Source: a virus
Direction: 5' to 3' (one strand)
DNA: 37,202 bases
IMG/VR virus record: IMGVR_UViG_3300025282_000103
Span: 1-37,202 of that record
Shown here: in pieces, positions 1 through 7,490 of the stretch
How the letters are laid out: each line of letters opens with the position of its first letter
How positions within the stretch are numbered: the first letter of the stretch is position 1
The notes under the pieces: model-generated
Told to the model about the DNA's origin: nothing
What the model saw: only the letters and a program-made list of their open reading frames with translations
Database searches by the model: none
Made by a program: the position numbers and the translations under genes

Positions 1-106
1 CTACAATGCCAAACTCACGCGCAGCCGCAGATTCGCTCACCAAAGGCACCAGTGAATCCAACCGCTCGAGCAACTCACCTTCCAATACCAACTTGATTTC
101 AGTCAT
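1..106 (-). CDS. Small hypothetical protein, N-terminal part only (possible ribbon-helix-helix)
   Basis: The gene reads leftwards and is cut by the window edge, leaving about 35 residues that begin MTEIKLVLEGELLERLD. A short basic/hydrophobic strand followed by an amphipathic helix with ELLERLDSLV is compatible with a ribbon-helix-helix regulator, but too little is visible to decide. The ATG is preceded by GGGGAG at 111-116, and a plausible promoter (125-153) would start transcription just upstream of that site. The function is unknown. Confidence 0.6.
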   Translation of the reverse strand, partial: MTEIKLVLEGELLERLDSLVPLVSESAAAREFGIV

Positions 107-124
107 CCGGCTCCCCGCTCATCA

Positions 125-153
125 GGTGTACCACGGGAAGGGATTCGTGGCAA
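125..153 (-). promoter_or_regulatory. Promoter for the left-edge minus-strand gene
   Basis: Read on the minus strand there is TTGCCA (148-153), a 17 bp spacer and TACACC (125-130), ending shortly before the ribosome binding site of the left-edge gene. Just upstream, at 162-174, the minus strand reads TACCACAGTGGCA, which matches 11 of 13 positions of the operator-like site TACCGCAGTGGTA in the 3034-3062 promoter. The -10 box is weak, so the promoter is tentative. Confidence 0.4.
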
Positions 154-174
154 GGCGGTATTGCCACTGTGGTA

Positions 175-543
175 GGGCAGTTTGAAAACGTGCTCGGTTC
201 GGGAAAGGCCCCCTTCGTATAGGTACCATCTATCGGCAATCTGGGTATGCCCCCCCTCCCCTACGGCAGAGGTGATCCGGTCCGGTCCGGCAACCTGATC
301 CTTCTTCCGGGCATCGTTGGTGGTGGGTTCAGTGTTGGTGGGGTGGATCGGTTCTTCCTCTCCGCGGCGGGGGATCGGATCGGCGTGGATACGGTGTGGG
401 GGATTGGTCCGGTACGGCAGGGTGGATTGGTTGGTGTGCTCTCTCGGGGTCGATGATTTTCCCTCACCCCCGTCAGCTTAGTGAGGGGGATGAGGAAAAA
501 TCCCCGGCCCCTCCAATGTTCCGTTCGCAAAAAGGAGAAAGAA
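175..543. other. Non-coding leader region with short repeats and a long dyad
   Basis: No convincing gene lies here. The stretch from about 270 to 445 is G/T-rich on the plus strand and repeats variants of GGATCGG, GGATTGG and GGTCCGG. At 457-499 there is an imperfect dyad with arms TTTTCCCTCACCCCC and GGGGGATGAGGAAAA; an alternative shorter stem pairs CCCTCAC (461-467) with GTGAGGG (481-487). It sits just upstream of the first early gene and could be a leader structure or a boundary hairpin. The long reading frames crossing it have no ribosome binding sites and look spurious. Confidence 0.5.
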
Positions 544-645
544 ATGGAACTCACTACCTTGATCCTCTTCTGCAACGTCGCCGCAGTCGCAGCGCTCGTC
601 GGCATTCCAGTGGTCATCATCGCGATGATCATCGAAGGAGTATGA
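544..645 (+). CDS. 33-residue single-span membrane peptide
   Basis: This short gene encodes a peptide that is almost entirely hydrophobic, from MELTTLILFCNVAAVAALVG to a C-terminal EGV, so it would form one membrane helix. A strong AAAGGAG lies a few bases before the ATG, and its stop is one base before the next start codon, with the next gene's AAGGAG inside its last codons. These signals support a real gene despite its size. No family is recognised. A second tiny membrane peptide occurs at 2188-2283 in the same operon. Confidence 0.7.
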   Translation: MELTTLILFCNVAAVAALVGIPVVIIAMIIEGV

Positions 646-646
646 C

Positions 647-847
647 ATGCCCCTCGACCTATTTACAGCAGAGCCTACGAAGGCCAAGTACCACCAAGAA
701 CTCGCTCTGGGACTCACCTGGACATTGTACGTCAACTACCACGGACACAGCCGACACCGAGTCGCACTGTTCGGTAACGAGCACGACGCCAAAATCGCGG
801 CTGAGTTGCATAACAAAGCGTCCAAGTCAATTGGTATGTGGAGATGA
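647..847 (+). CDS. Small hypothetical early protein (66 aa)
   Basis: A soluble protein of 66 residues beginning MPLDLFTAEPTKAKYHQ and ending SIGMWR. The middle contains a short beta-like stretch (LTWTLYVNYHGH) followed by a helix (EHDAKIAAELHNKAS). The ribosome binding site AAGGAG overlaps the end of the preceding membrane peptide gene, so the two are probably co-translated. No family is recognised; by position it belongs to the accessory early operon. Confidence 0.7.
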   Translation: MPLDLFTAEPTKAKYHQELALGLTWTLYVNYHGHSRHRVALFGNEHDAKIAAELHNKASKSIGMWR

Positions 848-903
848 AAATGAAAGTGAATGAACTTGAGAAAGAAACAACCAGAGTGCCTAAGGAGGCC
901 AAC

Positions 904-1656
904 ATGACCCCGAAAGTGAACGTTATTCCTCGTCCAATCTACGGCGACGTCACACACTATGTGAAGCAAGGATGGCAGCCGCCGTTCCTCCACATGGTCG
1001 ATACAACCGGGAACGGTCGCGTCGACCATGTGGCGTGGCACATCCGGCGAGACCTTGCAAGAGACTTCCTTGTTCAGGGAAGGAACTCGCAGCAGATCCA
1101 GCCGATGTTGTTCGACTTCCTCATCGACGAGCGCAAGACGCACTCCTTCGTTGAGCACGCATGGTCGCCTCGCTTCCGCGTTGGCGCTGATGAGCCGACC
1201 ATCTTCTGGTTCAAGGCCGAGCGTGCACGCAATGACGCAGAGAAAGCCTTCGACCTCATGCTCTCGCTGAACGAGAAGCCGGCAGGCCCAGCGCCTACCA
1301 AGTGCAAGAACCCGAACTGTGGCGAGCCCATCCTGGATATGCGCGTCGAAGCTGAGCACCTCAACTCGGACTTCTGCAAGGCTTGCTTCGTCCAGTGGGC
1401 GCTCAACCATCCATCCGATGACGACGTCAGGCGCAGCCTGCATGTACTCGGCAGCTTCGACATCTCGGACATCCGAGAGGCGTTCGACTCCGTCCGGTCA
1501 GAGACTCAGTTCTCGGAGACGCCCACTCCCTGCCAAGCCTCGCAGGAAATGGTCAACTGGGGCGACTCTCGAGACGAGTTGTACGAAACCGGGTGCCCCG
1601 ATCCGTACACGAAGATCGAACGCATCAGCCAAGATGTCATCCTTGTACGTACATGA
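904..1656 (+). CDS. Hypothetical early protein with a cysteine cluster (250 aa)
   Basis: The start MTPKVNVIPRP is chosen because AAGGAGG lies five bases upstream; longer in-frame starts (GTG at 838, ATG at 844) lack a good ribosome binding site. The middle carries a cysteine array CKNPNC followed about 24 residues later by CKAC, typical of a small zinc-binding module. The rest is mixed helical, with an acidic C-terminal third. No family is recognised. It is the largest protein of the first half of the early operon; a regulatory or host-takeover role is possible but not shown by the sequence. Confidence 0.8.
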   Translation: MTPKVNVIPRPIYGDVTHYVKQGWQPPFLHMVDTTGNGRVDHVAWHIRRDLARDFLVQGRNSQQIQPMLFDFLIDERKTHSFVEHAWSPRFRVGADEPTIFWFKAERARNDAEKAFDLMLSLNEKPAGPAPTKCKNPNCGEPILDMRVEAEHLNSDFCKACFVQWALNHPSDDDVRRSLHVLGSFDISDIREAFDSVRSETQFSETPTPCQASQEMVNWGDSRDELYETGCPDPYTKIERISQDVILVRT

Positions 1657-1697
1657 ACCCTCAACGGGGGGCGCAAGCCCCCCACTTGGAGACTCAC

Positions 1698-1847
1698 ATG
1701 CCAACTCAAAGCGAAATCCGCAAGAAGAAGCGTGCCGCGCTCCTCGTATTCCTTAGCCAAGACAAGGCCAAGGCGATGAAGCAAGCACTCGCATGGCGAC
1801 TCGCGAACGAGAAGCCCCAACCCAAACTGACCAGGAGGTCACAATGA
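1698..1847 (+). CDS. Small basic protein (49 aa)
   Basis: A 49-residue, strongly basic, helical protein (MPTQSEIRKKKRAALLVFL to PKLTRRSQ). The ATG is chosen because GGAG lies eight bases upstream. Its stop overlaps the start of the following gene as ATGA, so the two are translationally coupled. The charge would suit nucleic-acid or ribosome binding, but no family is recognised. Confidence 0.65.
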   Translation: MPTQSEIRKKKRAALLVFLSQDKAKAMKQALAWRLANEKPQPKLTRRSQ

Positions 1848-2191
1848 GACCGCCTAAGAACTACACGTTGATCCCACGGACCGACCCGCTGTGCCAGCAG
1901 TTGCAGGGTGGTCACGACTCGTACAGGCTGGGACTCATCCTCACCCCAGGCACACACTTCACCGACAGTACAGGTGAGTGGCTTATCGGACCAGTTGCCA
2001 ATGCACCGAAACGAGGTTTGAGCCGCAGTGAACCGTATGCCAACGTTCATCCGGGACATGTGCGGCACGATGGACAGAACGTCTACTGTATACGGTTCTG
2101 GACGGCAGCGTGCGAAGGATGCAACGCACCTCTGACCTACCGCGATTTCAAACTGTGTGCCAAGTGCAAGAGTGAAGGAGAGCAGACATGA
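1844..2191 (+). CDS. Hypothetical protein with C-terminal zinc ribbon (115 aa)
   Basis: The protein starts MRPPKNYTLIPRTD, with AGGAGG five bases upstream of an ATG that overlaps the previous stop. The C-terminal 30 residues carry CEGC and CAKC, a four-cysteine ribbon. The rest looks like a beta-rich domain with conserved-looking glycines and prolines. No family is recognised. It is coupled at its 3' end to a tiny membrane peptide gene by another ATGA overlap. Confidence 0.75.
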   Translation: MRPPKNYTLIPRTDPLCQQLQGGHDSYRLGLILTPGTHFTDSTGEWLIGPVANAPKRGLSRSEPYANVHPGHVRHDGQNVYCIRFWTAACEGCNAPLTYRDFKLCAKCKSEGEQT

Positions 2192-2283
2192 ACCTCATCC
2201 TCTCAACCTTCGTCGCGTGTGCCATCCTCGCGACCTACCTTTGCTTGTTCCTCACCCTCTTCCTCGACATCTACGCCTATTAG
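2188..2283 (+). CDS. 31-residue single-span membrane peptide
   Basis: The gene encodes MNLILSTFVACAILATYLC and continues hydrophobic to a C-terminal DIYAY, so nearly the whole peptide is one membrane helix. Its ATG overlaps the stop of the upstream gene as ATGA, and GGAG lies eight bases before it. The following gene begins ten bases after its stop. No homologue is recognised; small membrane peptides in early phage operons can inhibit host functions, but that is only a possibility here. Confidence 0.65.
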   Translation: MNLILSTFVACAILATYLCLFLTLFLDIYAY

Positions 2284-2293
2284 GGAGCCGACC

Positions 2294-2653
2294 ATGAACC
2301 TCATCGTATTGAACCGCAGCTACGGCGGCTTCTCAATCAGCCAAGAGTGTGCCCACTTCATGGCAGAAGCGGGTCATCAAGGCGCCCTCGAAATGCTCAT
2401 CCAGCATGATTGGAAACAGACAGATTCAGGCTGCCTCCCGGAGTACAAAGCTTGGGACGGAGACATCAAGTGTGACCGGCACGACCCCATCCTGATTGAC
2501 GCCGTCAGGACTCTCGGCGAGAAGGCCGGAGAGGACTGTCGACTGGAGATCGTAGAGGTCAAGAGTGATCGCTACGTCGTCAAAGACTACGACGGATTCG
2601 AACACTACCTGACCCCTGAGAAAATGAACTGGGTCGCTTTCAATAAGGAGTAA
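2294..2653 (+). CDS. Conserved phage protein of the 'YGGFS' type (119 aa)
   Basis: The N-terminus MNLIVLNRSYGGFSIS and the C-terminal stretch DRYVVKDYDGFEHYL are hallmarks I associate with a widespread, uncharacterised family of small phage and giant-virus proteins that begin with a short beta strand and a YGGFS or FGGFS turn. The middle has R/D-rich segments (CDRHDPILIDAVRTLGEKA) also typical of that family. The biochemical role is unknown. GGGAG precedes the ATG, and the gene follows closely in the operon. Confidence 0.8.
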   Translation: MNLIVLNRSYGGFSISQECAHFMAEAGHQGALEMLIQHDWKQTDSGCLPEYKAWDGDIKCDRHDPILIDAVRTLGEKAGEDCRLEIVEVKSDRYVVKDYDGFEHYLTPEKMNWVAFNKE

Positions 2654-2655
2654 GC

Positions 2656-3018
2656 ATGGCAAGACGAGCGTACTCATACCACCACTGGCTCGAGGACCGG
2701 ACCTATGACCTGGCGAAAGGACCGATGGGTAGCTTTGGTGCGAATGGAGGCTACGGAGTACCGGAGACGCGTACTGTGCCCAGCCGGATGCTACCTCAAC
2801 TACCCCGGCCCCGGTACATAGTGGGTGCCATCAATACACGTGACTTGTTCGACGCCTTGTGGAAGAGCCTCGCCTCTCCATACCAGCGCAAGATAGTCAC
2901 CCGGCTACGCAAAGCACAGCCCACGACCAGGCCCAAGACCACGGCCAGCCGGTTCGTGCTCGCATGGGACGTTCCCTGCGAAGGTCAGGGATGCCGTGTG
3001 CTCTGGAAAGATGAATAA
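2656..3018 (+). CDS. Hypothetical protein (120 aa)
   Basis: A 120-residue protein, basic in its C-terminal half (KIVTRLRKAQ), with an aromatic N-terminus (MARRAYSYHHWLEDRTYDL) and a glycine-rich segment near residues 24-35. AAGGAG precedes the ATG by about six bases and overlaps the end of the upstream gene. It closes the first sub-operon; a promoter for the next gene begins 16 bases after its stop. No family is recognised. Confidence 0.75.
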   Translation: MARRAYSYHHWLEDRTYDLAKGPMGSFGANGGYGVPETRTVPSRMLPQLPRPRYIVGAINTRDLFDALWKSLASPYQRKIVTRLRKAQPTTRPKTTASRFVLAWDVPCEGQGCRVLWKDE

Positions 3019-3033
3019 GATTACTGATTACCT

Positions 3034-3062
3034 TTGACATAACCGTACCGCAGTGGTACAAC
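3034..3062 (+). promoter_or_regulatory. Sigma70-type promoter with embedded operator, upstream of the DUF932-like gene
   Basis: TTGACA (3034-3039), a 17 bp spacer and TACAAC (3057-3062) form a good vegetative promoter. The dyad GTACC-GCAGT-GGTAC (3045-3059) fills the spacer and enters the -10 box, so a bound repressor would block polymerase. The same core recurs at the promoters at 9234 and 25089, and in part at 16622. Confidence 0.75.
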
Positions 3063-3109
3063 AGAGGTAGTTCAACAAGACCTGGTGAACCCAGGCAGGA
3101 GAGTGACCC

Positions 3110-4066
3110 ATGACCCTACACTTCAACGACCGTCCAGTAGCCGCGCCCAGGCTTGACACACAGATACCTCGTGCTCGAGTGGCTCCGCTACCCGCGCTCA
3201 AGTCGCAGCAGATCATGACCGTTGGTTCGCCCGACGCGTATCGAACTGACTACCACACTGTGTGTGATGTACCCGTCCCGCAGGAAGAGCACAACGAAAA
3301 GGGTCATCTGACCTATCAGCCCATGCCGTTCGCCAGCTTCATCAACGGGGCCAGGGATGCAATGGCCGATGCTCTCGACGCGCCACCCATGTTCGAAACC
3401 TACGCCCTCAACGGGTCCGGCGAGCAGATGTTCGGGATGCTTGGATTCCCCAGCCCCCTTCCAGGTACTGCAATCACCGTGGCCTTGAGGTCCAGCTACG
3501 ACAAGACACTGGCCAACGAGGTCGCCATCGGCTCTGCACCGTTCATCTGTGCGAACGGATGCTTCTCCGGCGAGCACATGATCAAGGCCAAGCACACACG
3601 CAACGTGTTCGACACGCTCGCAGGGATGCTGGCCGAGATCACAGAGACAGCAGTCGGCCCAGTCATCGAGCGAATCCGCATGGTCAACGAGTGGAAAGAC
3701 ATCCCCGTACAGGATGACCTGTTCGGTGCCTACATGGGAGTCCTATTCAGTCGCGGTCTGGTCAAGGCGCAAGAGTTCACCGCGGCACACCGCTACTGGA
3801 AAGCTTGCACCCTGGCAGCAGACGAGAGGGGCGACCCAAGCAAGTGGTTGCACGCTGAGCATGGGAACCGTGACCTCTTCGGTGCCTACCAGGCAGTAAC
3901 AGGTGCAGGTCAACGGACGAGCCCGCGCAATGCCTTCCGGCACTTCGCTGGAATCGACCACGCAACACGAGCAATCGCCGACGCAGGTGGCAGCGTGCAA
4001 GACGCAGTCATCCCAGCGTTCGATCTCAAGGTCCGTGAGTACATCGACATTGGCGAAGCCAAGTGA
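3110..4066 (+). CDS. DUF932-like phage protein (318 aa)
   Basis: The middle of the protein has the pattern of the DUF932 family found in phages and plasmids: ALRSSYDKTLANEVAIGSAP followed by FICANGCFSGE and a KHT segment about 30 residues later, then a long helical C-terminal half. Family members are often early-expressed and of unknown function. The start has GGAG eight bases upstream and lies about 40 bases after the predicted transcription start. It is the first gene behind its own promoter and is the largest protein of the left early region. The family call rests on motif memory rather than a search. Confidence 0.75.
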   Translation: MTLHFNDRPVAAPRLDTQIPRARVAPLPALKSQQIMTVGSPDAYRTDYHTVCDVPVPQEEHNEKGHLTYQPMPFASFINGARDAMADALDAPPMFETYALNGSGEQMFGMLGFPSPLPGTAITVALRSSYDKTLANEVAIGSAPFICANGCFSGEHMIKAKHTRNVFDTLAGMLAEITETAVGPVIERIRMVNEWKDIPVQDDLFGAYMGVLFSRGLVKAQEFTAAHRYWKACTLAADERGDPSKWLHAEHGNRDLFGAYQAVTGAGQRTSPRNAFRHFAGIDHATRAIADAGGSVQDAVIPAFDLKVREYIDIGEAK

Positions 4067-4131
4067 GGGGCGGCTGTTGCGGGATCAGCCTAATCAAAAC
4101 CCGCATGCCTCAACCACAAAGGAAGTGAACC

Positions 4132-4584
4132 ATGATCGATCTCGTTACCTCTGAAGTCATCCGCAAGTTCAACAGCGGCAAGAACGCTGAAGAACTCAAG
4201 AGCGACACACCCCTCGGGGCTGGCACCTGGCAACACAGCGTGACAGTCACCATCGAAGGCACCCTCGTCAAGAGGGAAGCCGGTACGGCAGACGTACGCA
4301 ACAACCAAGGTTGCGCTGACATCGTCCGATATCTACTCGACCGCCTCAACCCAGACGAGTTCAATGCTCTGGCAAGAGACCTCGTCAACATCCGGCACGG
4401 TGAGTTCGACCACAAGGATGACACCCTATTCGCTCAGCGACTGGACATCATCATGCCCAAGCGCACCGTCCAACGCGCAGGAAGAACAGAGTTTCATGGC
4501 CGGTGCATCATTGAAGACATGCACGACGCACCCAGCGAAGAGTCGCAGGGAGTGAAGGGCCTCACACTTGTAATGGGAGAGTGA
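4132..4584 (+). CDS. Hypothetical protein (150 aa)
   Basis: The protein starts MIDLVTSEVIRKFNSGKNAE, after AAAGGAAG. It has a central beta-rich segment (WQHSVTVTIEGTLVKREAG) followed by helices and ends VKGLTLVMGE. In phage genomes similar small proteins often follow DUF932 genes, but I do not recognise a named family. The 65-base gap before it carries a weak hairpin, TGCGGG/CCCGCA. Confidence 0.7.
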   Translation: MIDLVTSEVIRKFNSGKNAEELKSDTPLGAGTWQHSVTVTIEGTLVKREAGTADVRNNQGCADIVRYLLDRLNPDEFNALARDLVNIRHGEFDHKDDTLFAQRLDIIMPKRTVQRAGRTEFHGRCIIEDMHDAPSEESQGVKGLTLVMGE

Positions 4585-4587
4585 ATC

Positions 4588-4827
4588 ATGAGTACCGAAA
4601 CCATCAGACGCGCAATGGTCGCGACCATCAACGCCGAACCAGGCCCACGAGAACTACTTGAACTCGAGTACGGCCAGGTGTGGGACACAGGTCAGATGAC
4701 CAAAGACTTCGATGTGCTCGGCTTCGGCGCTCCGTTCGTCGTTGTCCAACGCAAGTCCGACGGCCAAAAAGGAACGCTCATGTTCCAACACAACCCCCGT
4801 TTCTACTTTGCATTCAGGGAGGAATGA
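4588..4827 (+). CDS. Hypothetical protein (79 aa)
   Basis: A 79-residue protein starting MSTETIRRAMVATINAEPGP. The C-terminal half reads as a beta-hairpin module (VLGFGAPFVVVQRKSDGQKG then TLMFQHNPRFYFAF). GGGAG precedes the ATG, and the gene begins three bases after the upstream stop. Its last codons contain the ribosome binding site of the next gene. No family is recognised. Confidence 0.7.
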   Translation: MSTETIRRAMVATINAEPGPRELLELEYGQVWDTGQMTKDFDVLGFGAPFVVVQRKSDGQKGTLMFQHNPRFYFAFREE

Positions 4828-5126
4828 TGAAACCCGAACTCTCAATACTCATCGACGCCCTGAAGGAAATCGCACGGTTCTCCGACAACGAGAATCAGTT
4901 GGGTCAAATCATGGAGTTCCGCTGGCAAGCGGTCTCCGGCGCACGCGCAGCCCTGAACCAAACCGGCCACGACTGGGTTGACACCTCACGCTGCCCCCAG
5001 TGCAACGAACCAGGCACACCGCAGACCCGACGAAACAGCGTGTTCATAATGGTCTGCGAAGAAACCTTCGACTGCAACTACGAGGATCAGTGGGAACACA
5101 TCGACCCCGAAGGAGAAGAAGAATGA
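4827..5126 (+). CDS. Small protein with CxxC ribbon (99 aa)
   Basis: Two adjacent ATG codons (4824 and 4827) are possible; the second has the better spacing to GGAGG and is used here. The N-terminal 45 residues are helical (MKPELSILIDALKEIARF). The C-terminal half carries CPQC and two later cysteines (VCEETFDC), arranged like a zinc ribbon, and ends in an acidic tail. Its stop overlaps the next start as ATGA. No family is recognised. Confidence 0.7.
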   Translation: MKPELSILIDALKEIARFSDNENQLGQIMEFRWQAVSGARAALNQTGHDWVDTSRCPQCNEPGTPQTRRNSVFIMVCEETFDCNYEDQWEHIDPEGEEE

Positions 5127-5794
5127 ACCCCACCATGCTTTGGGTTGGTGCCTCCAACAACCGCAAGACAGGTAACATCCCGCAAGGCTACGTCGGCATA
5201 GATAAAGCCGAGGTCGAGCGGTCCTGTGAAGGCTGCCCGATGCGGTACGATGGCTGCTACCACTGGCTCGGAAGCCGACGCGCACAAGCAGCCATGCAGA
5301 AAGTCGCCGCCGTGGACGCTGAACGGTACTCGCTGAGTAATGCCATCAGTAAGTCAGTAAGAGCAGCGCGATACATCCGTGCGGCTGTCGGTGGTGACCC
5401 GTGGATCTTCAGCCGTGAAACCGTTGAGGGGTGGCGCAGTAAAGCCATCGCCAAGGGGTTCAAGGGCATCATCATGTACACCCACTTCGCGAATGAGAAG
5501 GCCCGTCATCTCAAGGGATTGGCGCTGGCCTCTGTTCATTCTCTCGAAGAAGCAGACGACCGCATCCGGGAGGGGTGGCGTGTTGCAATGGTCGCACCTG
5601 TCAAGGTACCCGGCTCGAAGCGCTCGACGCTGAACCCCATAGCTGAATGGCAAGGTGAAAAGTTCATCACGCCCGACGGTGTAGAGGGGCGCGTCTGTCC
5701 GGCCCAAGTCAAGCGAGGTGTCAACTGCAACACCTGCGGACTATGTGACCCCGCCCGAGATGCAGATTCACTCATCGTTTTTCTCCAGCACTAA
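5123..5794 (+). CDS. Cysteine-rich conserved phage protein (223 aa)
   Basis: The N-terminus reads MNPTMLWVGASNNRKTGNIP and is followed by CEGCP and GCYHWLG, a pattern I associate with an uncharacterised phage family in which 'K-T-G-x-I-P ... C-x-x-C-P ... C-Y' recurs. Near the C-terminus a second cluster, CNTCGLC, completes a likely metal site. The central region is helical and basic. AAGGAG lies before the start, which overlaps the previous stop. The cysteine spacing could hold zinc or an iron-sulfur cluster. Function is not known. Confidence 0.75.
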   Translation: MNPTMLWVGASNNRKTGNIPQGYVGIDKAEVERSCEGCPMRYDGCYHWLGSRRAQAAMQKVAAVDAERYSLSNAISKSVRAARYIRAAVGGDPWIFSRETVEGWRSKAIAKGFKGIIMYTHFANEKARHLKGLALASVHSLEEADDRIREGWRVAMVAPVKVPGSKRSTLNPIAEWQGEKFITPDGVEGRVCPAQVKRGVNCNTCGLCDPARDADSLIVFLQH

Positions 5795-5802
5795 GGAACA
5801 AC

Positions 5803-6177
5803 ATGTCAAAGAGACGAAACTGGAAGGGCACAAAGAAGCGCCCACGAACCGAGGCACAACACAAGGCGCAACGAGAATGGGAAGCTTTGTCGCCCGAAGA
5901 AAAACGTGCAGCGCAACGAGAACAGTTCCTTGAATGGCTGGAAATGTTTCAAGGAGAAGAACCGATTCTACATCTGAACGGGAAACCCCAACCCCACAAC
6001 CCAATGAGCCAAGAGGAAGCGGACCTGCACTTGGCATTGTTCGACAAGGAAATCGAACCGACAAGAGACATACAAGTTCAGCTTGCCCAACTGGAACTCC
6101 TTCGACAACCCGACTCCGGGAAACACCACTTCAAACTTTGGAAGCTGATGTTCCCTGAGTTCTTCGCACGAGGATGA
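5803..6177 (+). CDS. Highly charged helical hypothetical protein (124 aa)
   Basis: A 124-residue, charged, mostly helical protein. The first 20 residues are very basic (MSKRRNWKGTKKRPR) and are followed by an amphipathic helix rich in E, K, R and Q. AAGGAA lies just upstream of the ATG. The basic N-terminus could bind nucleic acid. No family is recognised. Confidence 0.7.
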   Translation: MSKRRNWKGTKKRPRTEAQHKAQREWEALSPEEKRAAQREQFLEWLEMFQGEEPILHLNGKPQPHNPMSQEEADLHLALFDKEIEPTRDIQVQLAQLELLRQPDSGKHHFKLWKLMFPEFFARG

Positions 6178-6179
6178 GC

Positions 6180-6437
6180 ATGGTATATACATTCCACACC
6201 GACCCCGGCCACGGCTGGCTCGAGGTACCCACCAGCCAACTGGTTGACCTCGGCATCGAACACAACATCTCCACGTATTCTTACGTACAAAACGAAACCG
6301 CGTACCTCGAAGAGGATTGCGACGCTGGAGTATTCGTTGATGCGTACAAAAAGAAACATGGTTCGCAGCCTGAGTACGCAGAAAAGTACTCCGAACATAC
6401 TTTCATTCGAAACCTCTCACCCTTTAGGAGCACATGA
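6180..6437 (+). CDS. Conserved small phage protein, 'HTDPGHGWLEV' type (85 aa)
   Basis: The motif HTDPGHGWLEVPTSQLVDLG followed by IEHNISTYSY and YLEEDCDAGVF is very characteristic of a small uncharacterised protein found in many phages. The ATG at 6180 is preferred over the one at 6174 because GAGG is six bases upstream of it; the earlier ATG abuts the ribosome binding site. The conserved H, D and GHGW residues look like a binding or catalytic surface, but no activity is known to me. Confidence 0.75.
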   Translation: MVYTFHTDPGHGWLEVPTSQLVDLGIEHNISTYSYVQNETAYLEEDCDAGVFVDAYKKKHGSQPEYAEKYSEHTFIRNLSPFRST

Positions 6438-6628
6438 TGCACCCCAGTCACCAACTCCACTTGGAGCCGGTTCACACCATTCAACTTTCAACTGGGCTCG
6501 CTCATATGGTCGGGCACATCATCAAAGATGCGACCGACCGACGAACTCCGCGAGGACTTACGCGGGAACAGACCGAGATACTCGAGCAGTTGACTGCCGT
6601 ACTATTGGCGATGGAAGAGGAGGAATAA
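6437..6628 (+). CDS. Small helical hypothetical protein (63-64 aa)
   Basis: Tandem ATGs occur at 6434 and 6437; AGGAG lies three and six bases upstream respectively, so the second is slightly favoured. The protein has a histidine-rich N-terminus (MHPSHQLHLEPVH) and a C-terminal helix ending in four glutamates (LLAMEEEE), whose codons supply the GAGGAGGA ribosome binding site of the next gene. No family is recognised. Confidence 0.65.
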   Translation: MHPSHQLHLEPVHTIQLSTGLAHMVGHIIKDATDRRTPRGLTREQTEILEQLTAVLLAMEEEE

Positions 6629-6630
6629 AC

Positions 6631-6834
6631 ATGCTCCACCTAATCCTCGACAACATCGAAGCGTACGTGAACGCACGCATCGACCTCTACTCATTCCTCC
6701 AGGAGAACAAGACAGTAGGCGACGACTACGACTGGACGGAACGCAACGACCTGAATCAAGTCGTTCAACGCAGGCTCGATGGACTGATGTCAATCGTCAA
6801 GATGCACATCAACGAACAAACCAAAGGAAGGTGA
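6631..6834 (+). CDS. Small helical hypothetical protein (67 aa)
   Basis: The ATG is two bases after the upstream stop and follows GAGGAGGA. The protein (MLHLILDNIEAYVNARIDLY to NEQTKGR) is predicted to be wholly helical with an acidic middle. A much longer reading frame in the same phase overlaps two other genes and is not used. No family is recognised. Confidence 0.65.
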   Translation: MLHLILDNIEAYVNARIDLYSFLQENKTVGDDYDWTERNDLNQVVQRRLDGLMSIVKMHINEQTKGR

Positions 6835-6837
6835 GTG

Positions 6838-7104
6838 ATGGGTGAGCGGACATACGGGCACACGATGCTCGTCACACGGACTATCGAAATCAACGTCCAC
6901 TTGGGCGTCACGCCTTCCGAGAATGGAGTCGAAATCGTAGGTACATTTGATGCCGAAACCTCCGAGCCAATCCAACTCACCCACGAGGAAACCCAAATAA
7001 TCTACGACACGGCACTCACCGACTTCCAAGAGACAATCGAATCCCTTGCCCAGGAACAAACTTTCGACCGCTGGAAACATGAACGTAAATATGGAGGTGA
7101 ATGA
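6838..7104 (+). CDS. Hypothetical protein (88 aa)
   Basis: An 88-residue acidic protein starting MGERTYGHTMLVTRTIEINV, with a beta-rich N-terminal half and a C-terminal helix ending KYGGE. The ATG is preferred to a GTG three bases earlier, with GGAAGG upstream. Its last codons GGA GGT GAA TGA form the ribosome binding site and start region of the next gene, the same junction that recurs in the 9298-11697 operon. No family is recognised. Confidence 0.7.
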   Translation: MGERTYGHTMLVTRTIEINVHLGVTPSENGVEIVGTFDAETSEPIQLTHEETQIIYDTALTDFQETIESLAQEQTFDRWKHERKYGGE

Positions 7105-7433
7105 TGGAACAACCAGTTGAAGTAACCCATTGCAACGACGACCAAGGCAATCTCATGTACGCCGTCTACGTCTGCGAGGTCACCGGTGCTGCCGATGTCG
7201 GCATCTACGGTGAGCCGGGAGACGGTATAATGTTCCGCTCCCCTGAGTTTGCTGACGTTGACGAGGCTATGGACTGGGCGCACGAGCAGGCATCGTCCCT
7301 TCGCGCCCAGTTGCAAGGGAAAACTTCCCGTGGCCCACACGGCAAACTCGCAACCGCCGACCTTGCTGCCCGCAGTAAAGCCCGGAGATTGGAACTGCTG
7401 TATGAGGAGTACGAGGAGGGGCTCGACGAGTGA
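7104..7433 (+). CDS. Hypothetical protein, last gene of the left early operon (109 aa)
   Basis: The start uses the second ATG of GGAGGTGAATGATG, six bases after GGAGG. The N-terminal half is beta-rich (EVTHCNDDQGNLMYAVYVCE) and the C-terminal half is helical with a basic stretch (ARSKARRLELL) and an acidic end. A terminator-like hairpin follows 17 bases after the stop, consistent with the end of the operon. No family is recognised. Confidence 0.7.
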   Translation: MEQPVEVTHCNDDQGNLMYAVYVCEVTGAADVGIYGEPGDGIMFRSPEFADVDEAMDWAHEQASSLRAQLQGKTSRGPHGKLATADLAARSKARRLELLYEEYEEGLDE

Positions 7434-7449
7434 GCCACCAGACAAATCG

Positions 7450-7490
7450 AATAGCCGAGTAACCTGGCCTGGCCACGTTGCTCGGCTATT
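7450..7490 (+). terminator. Terminator-like hairpin closing the left early operon
   Basis: AATAGCCGAG (7450-7459) and CTCGGCTATT (7481-7490) are perfect 10 bp inverted arms with a 21-base loop that contains further short complementary bases. No long T-tract follows (CTTCTG), so it would be a weak or factor-dependent terminator. Its position just after the last gene supports the call. Confidence 0.6.

Noticed and set aside
860-907. A 15-codon peptide frame whose stop overlaps the start at 904
   Set aside because: It is very short and has no ribosome binding site; the overlap may be chance.
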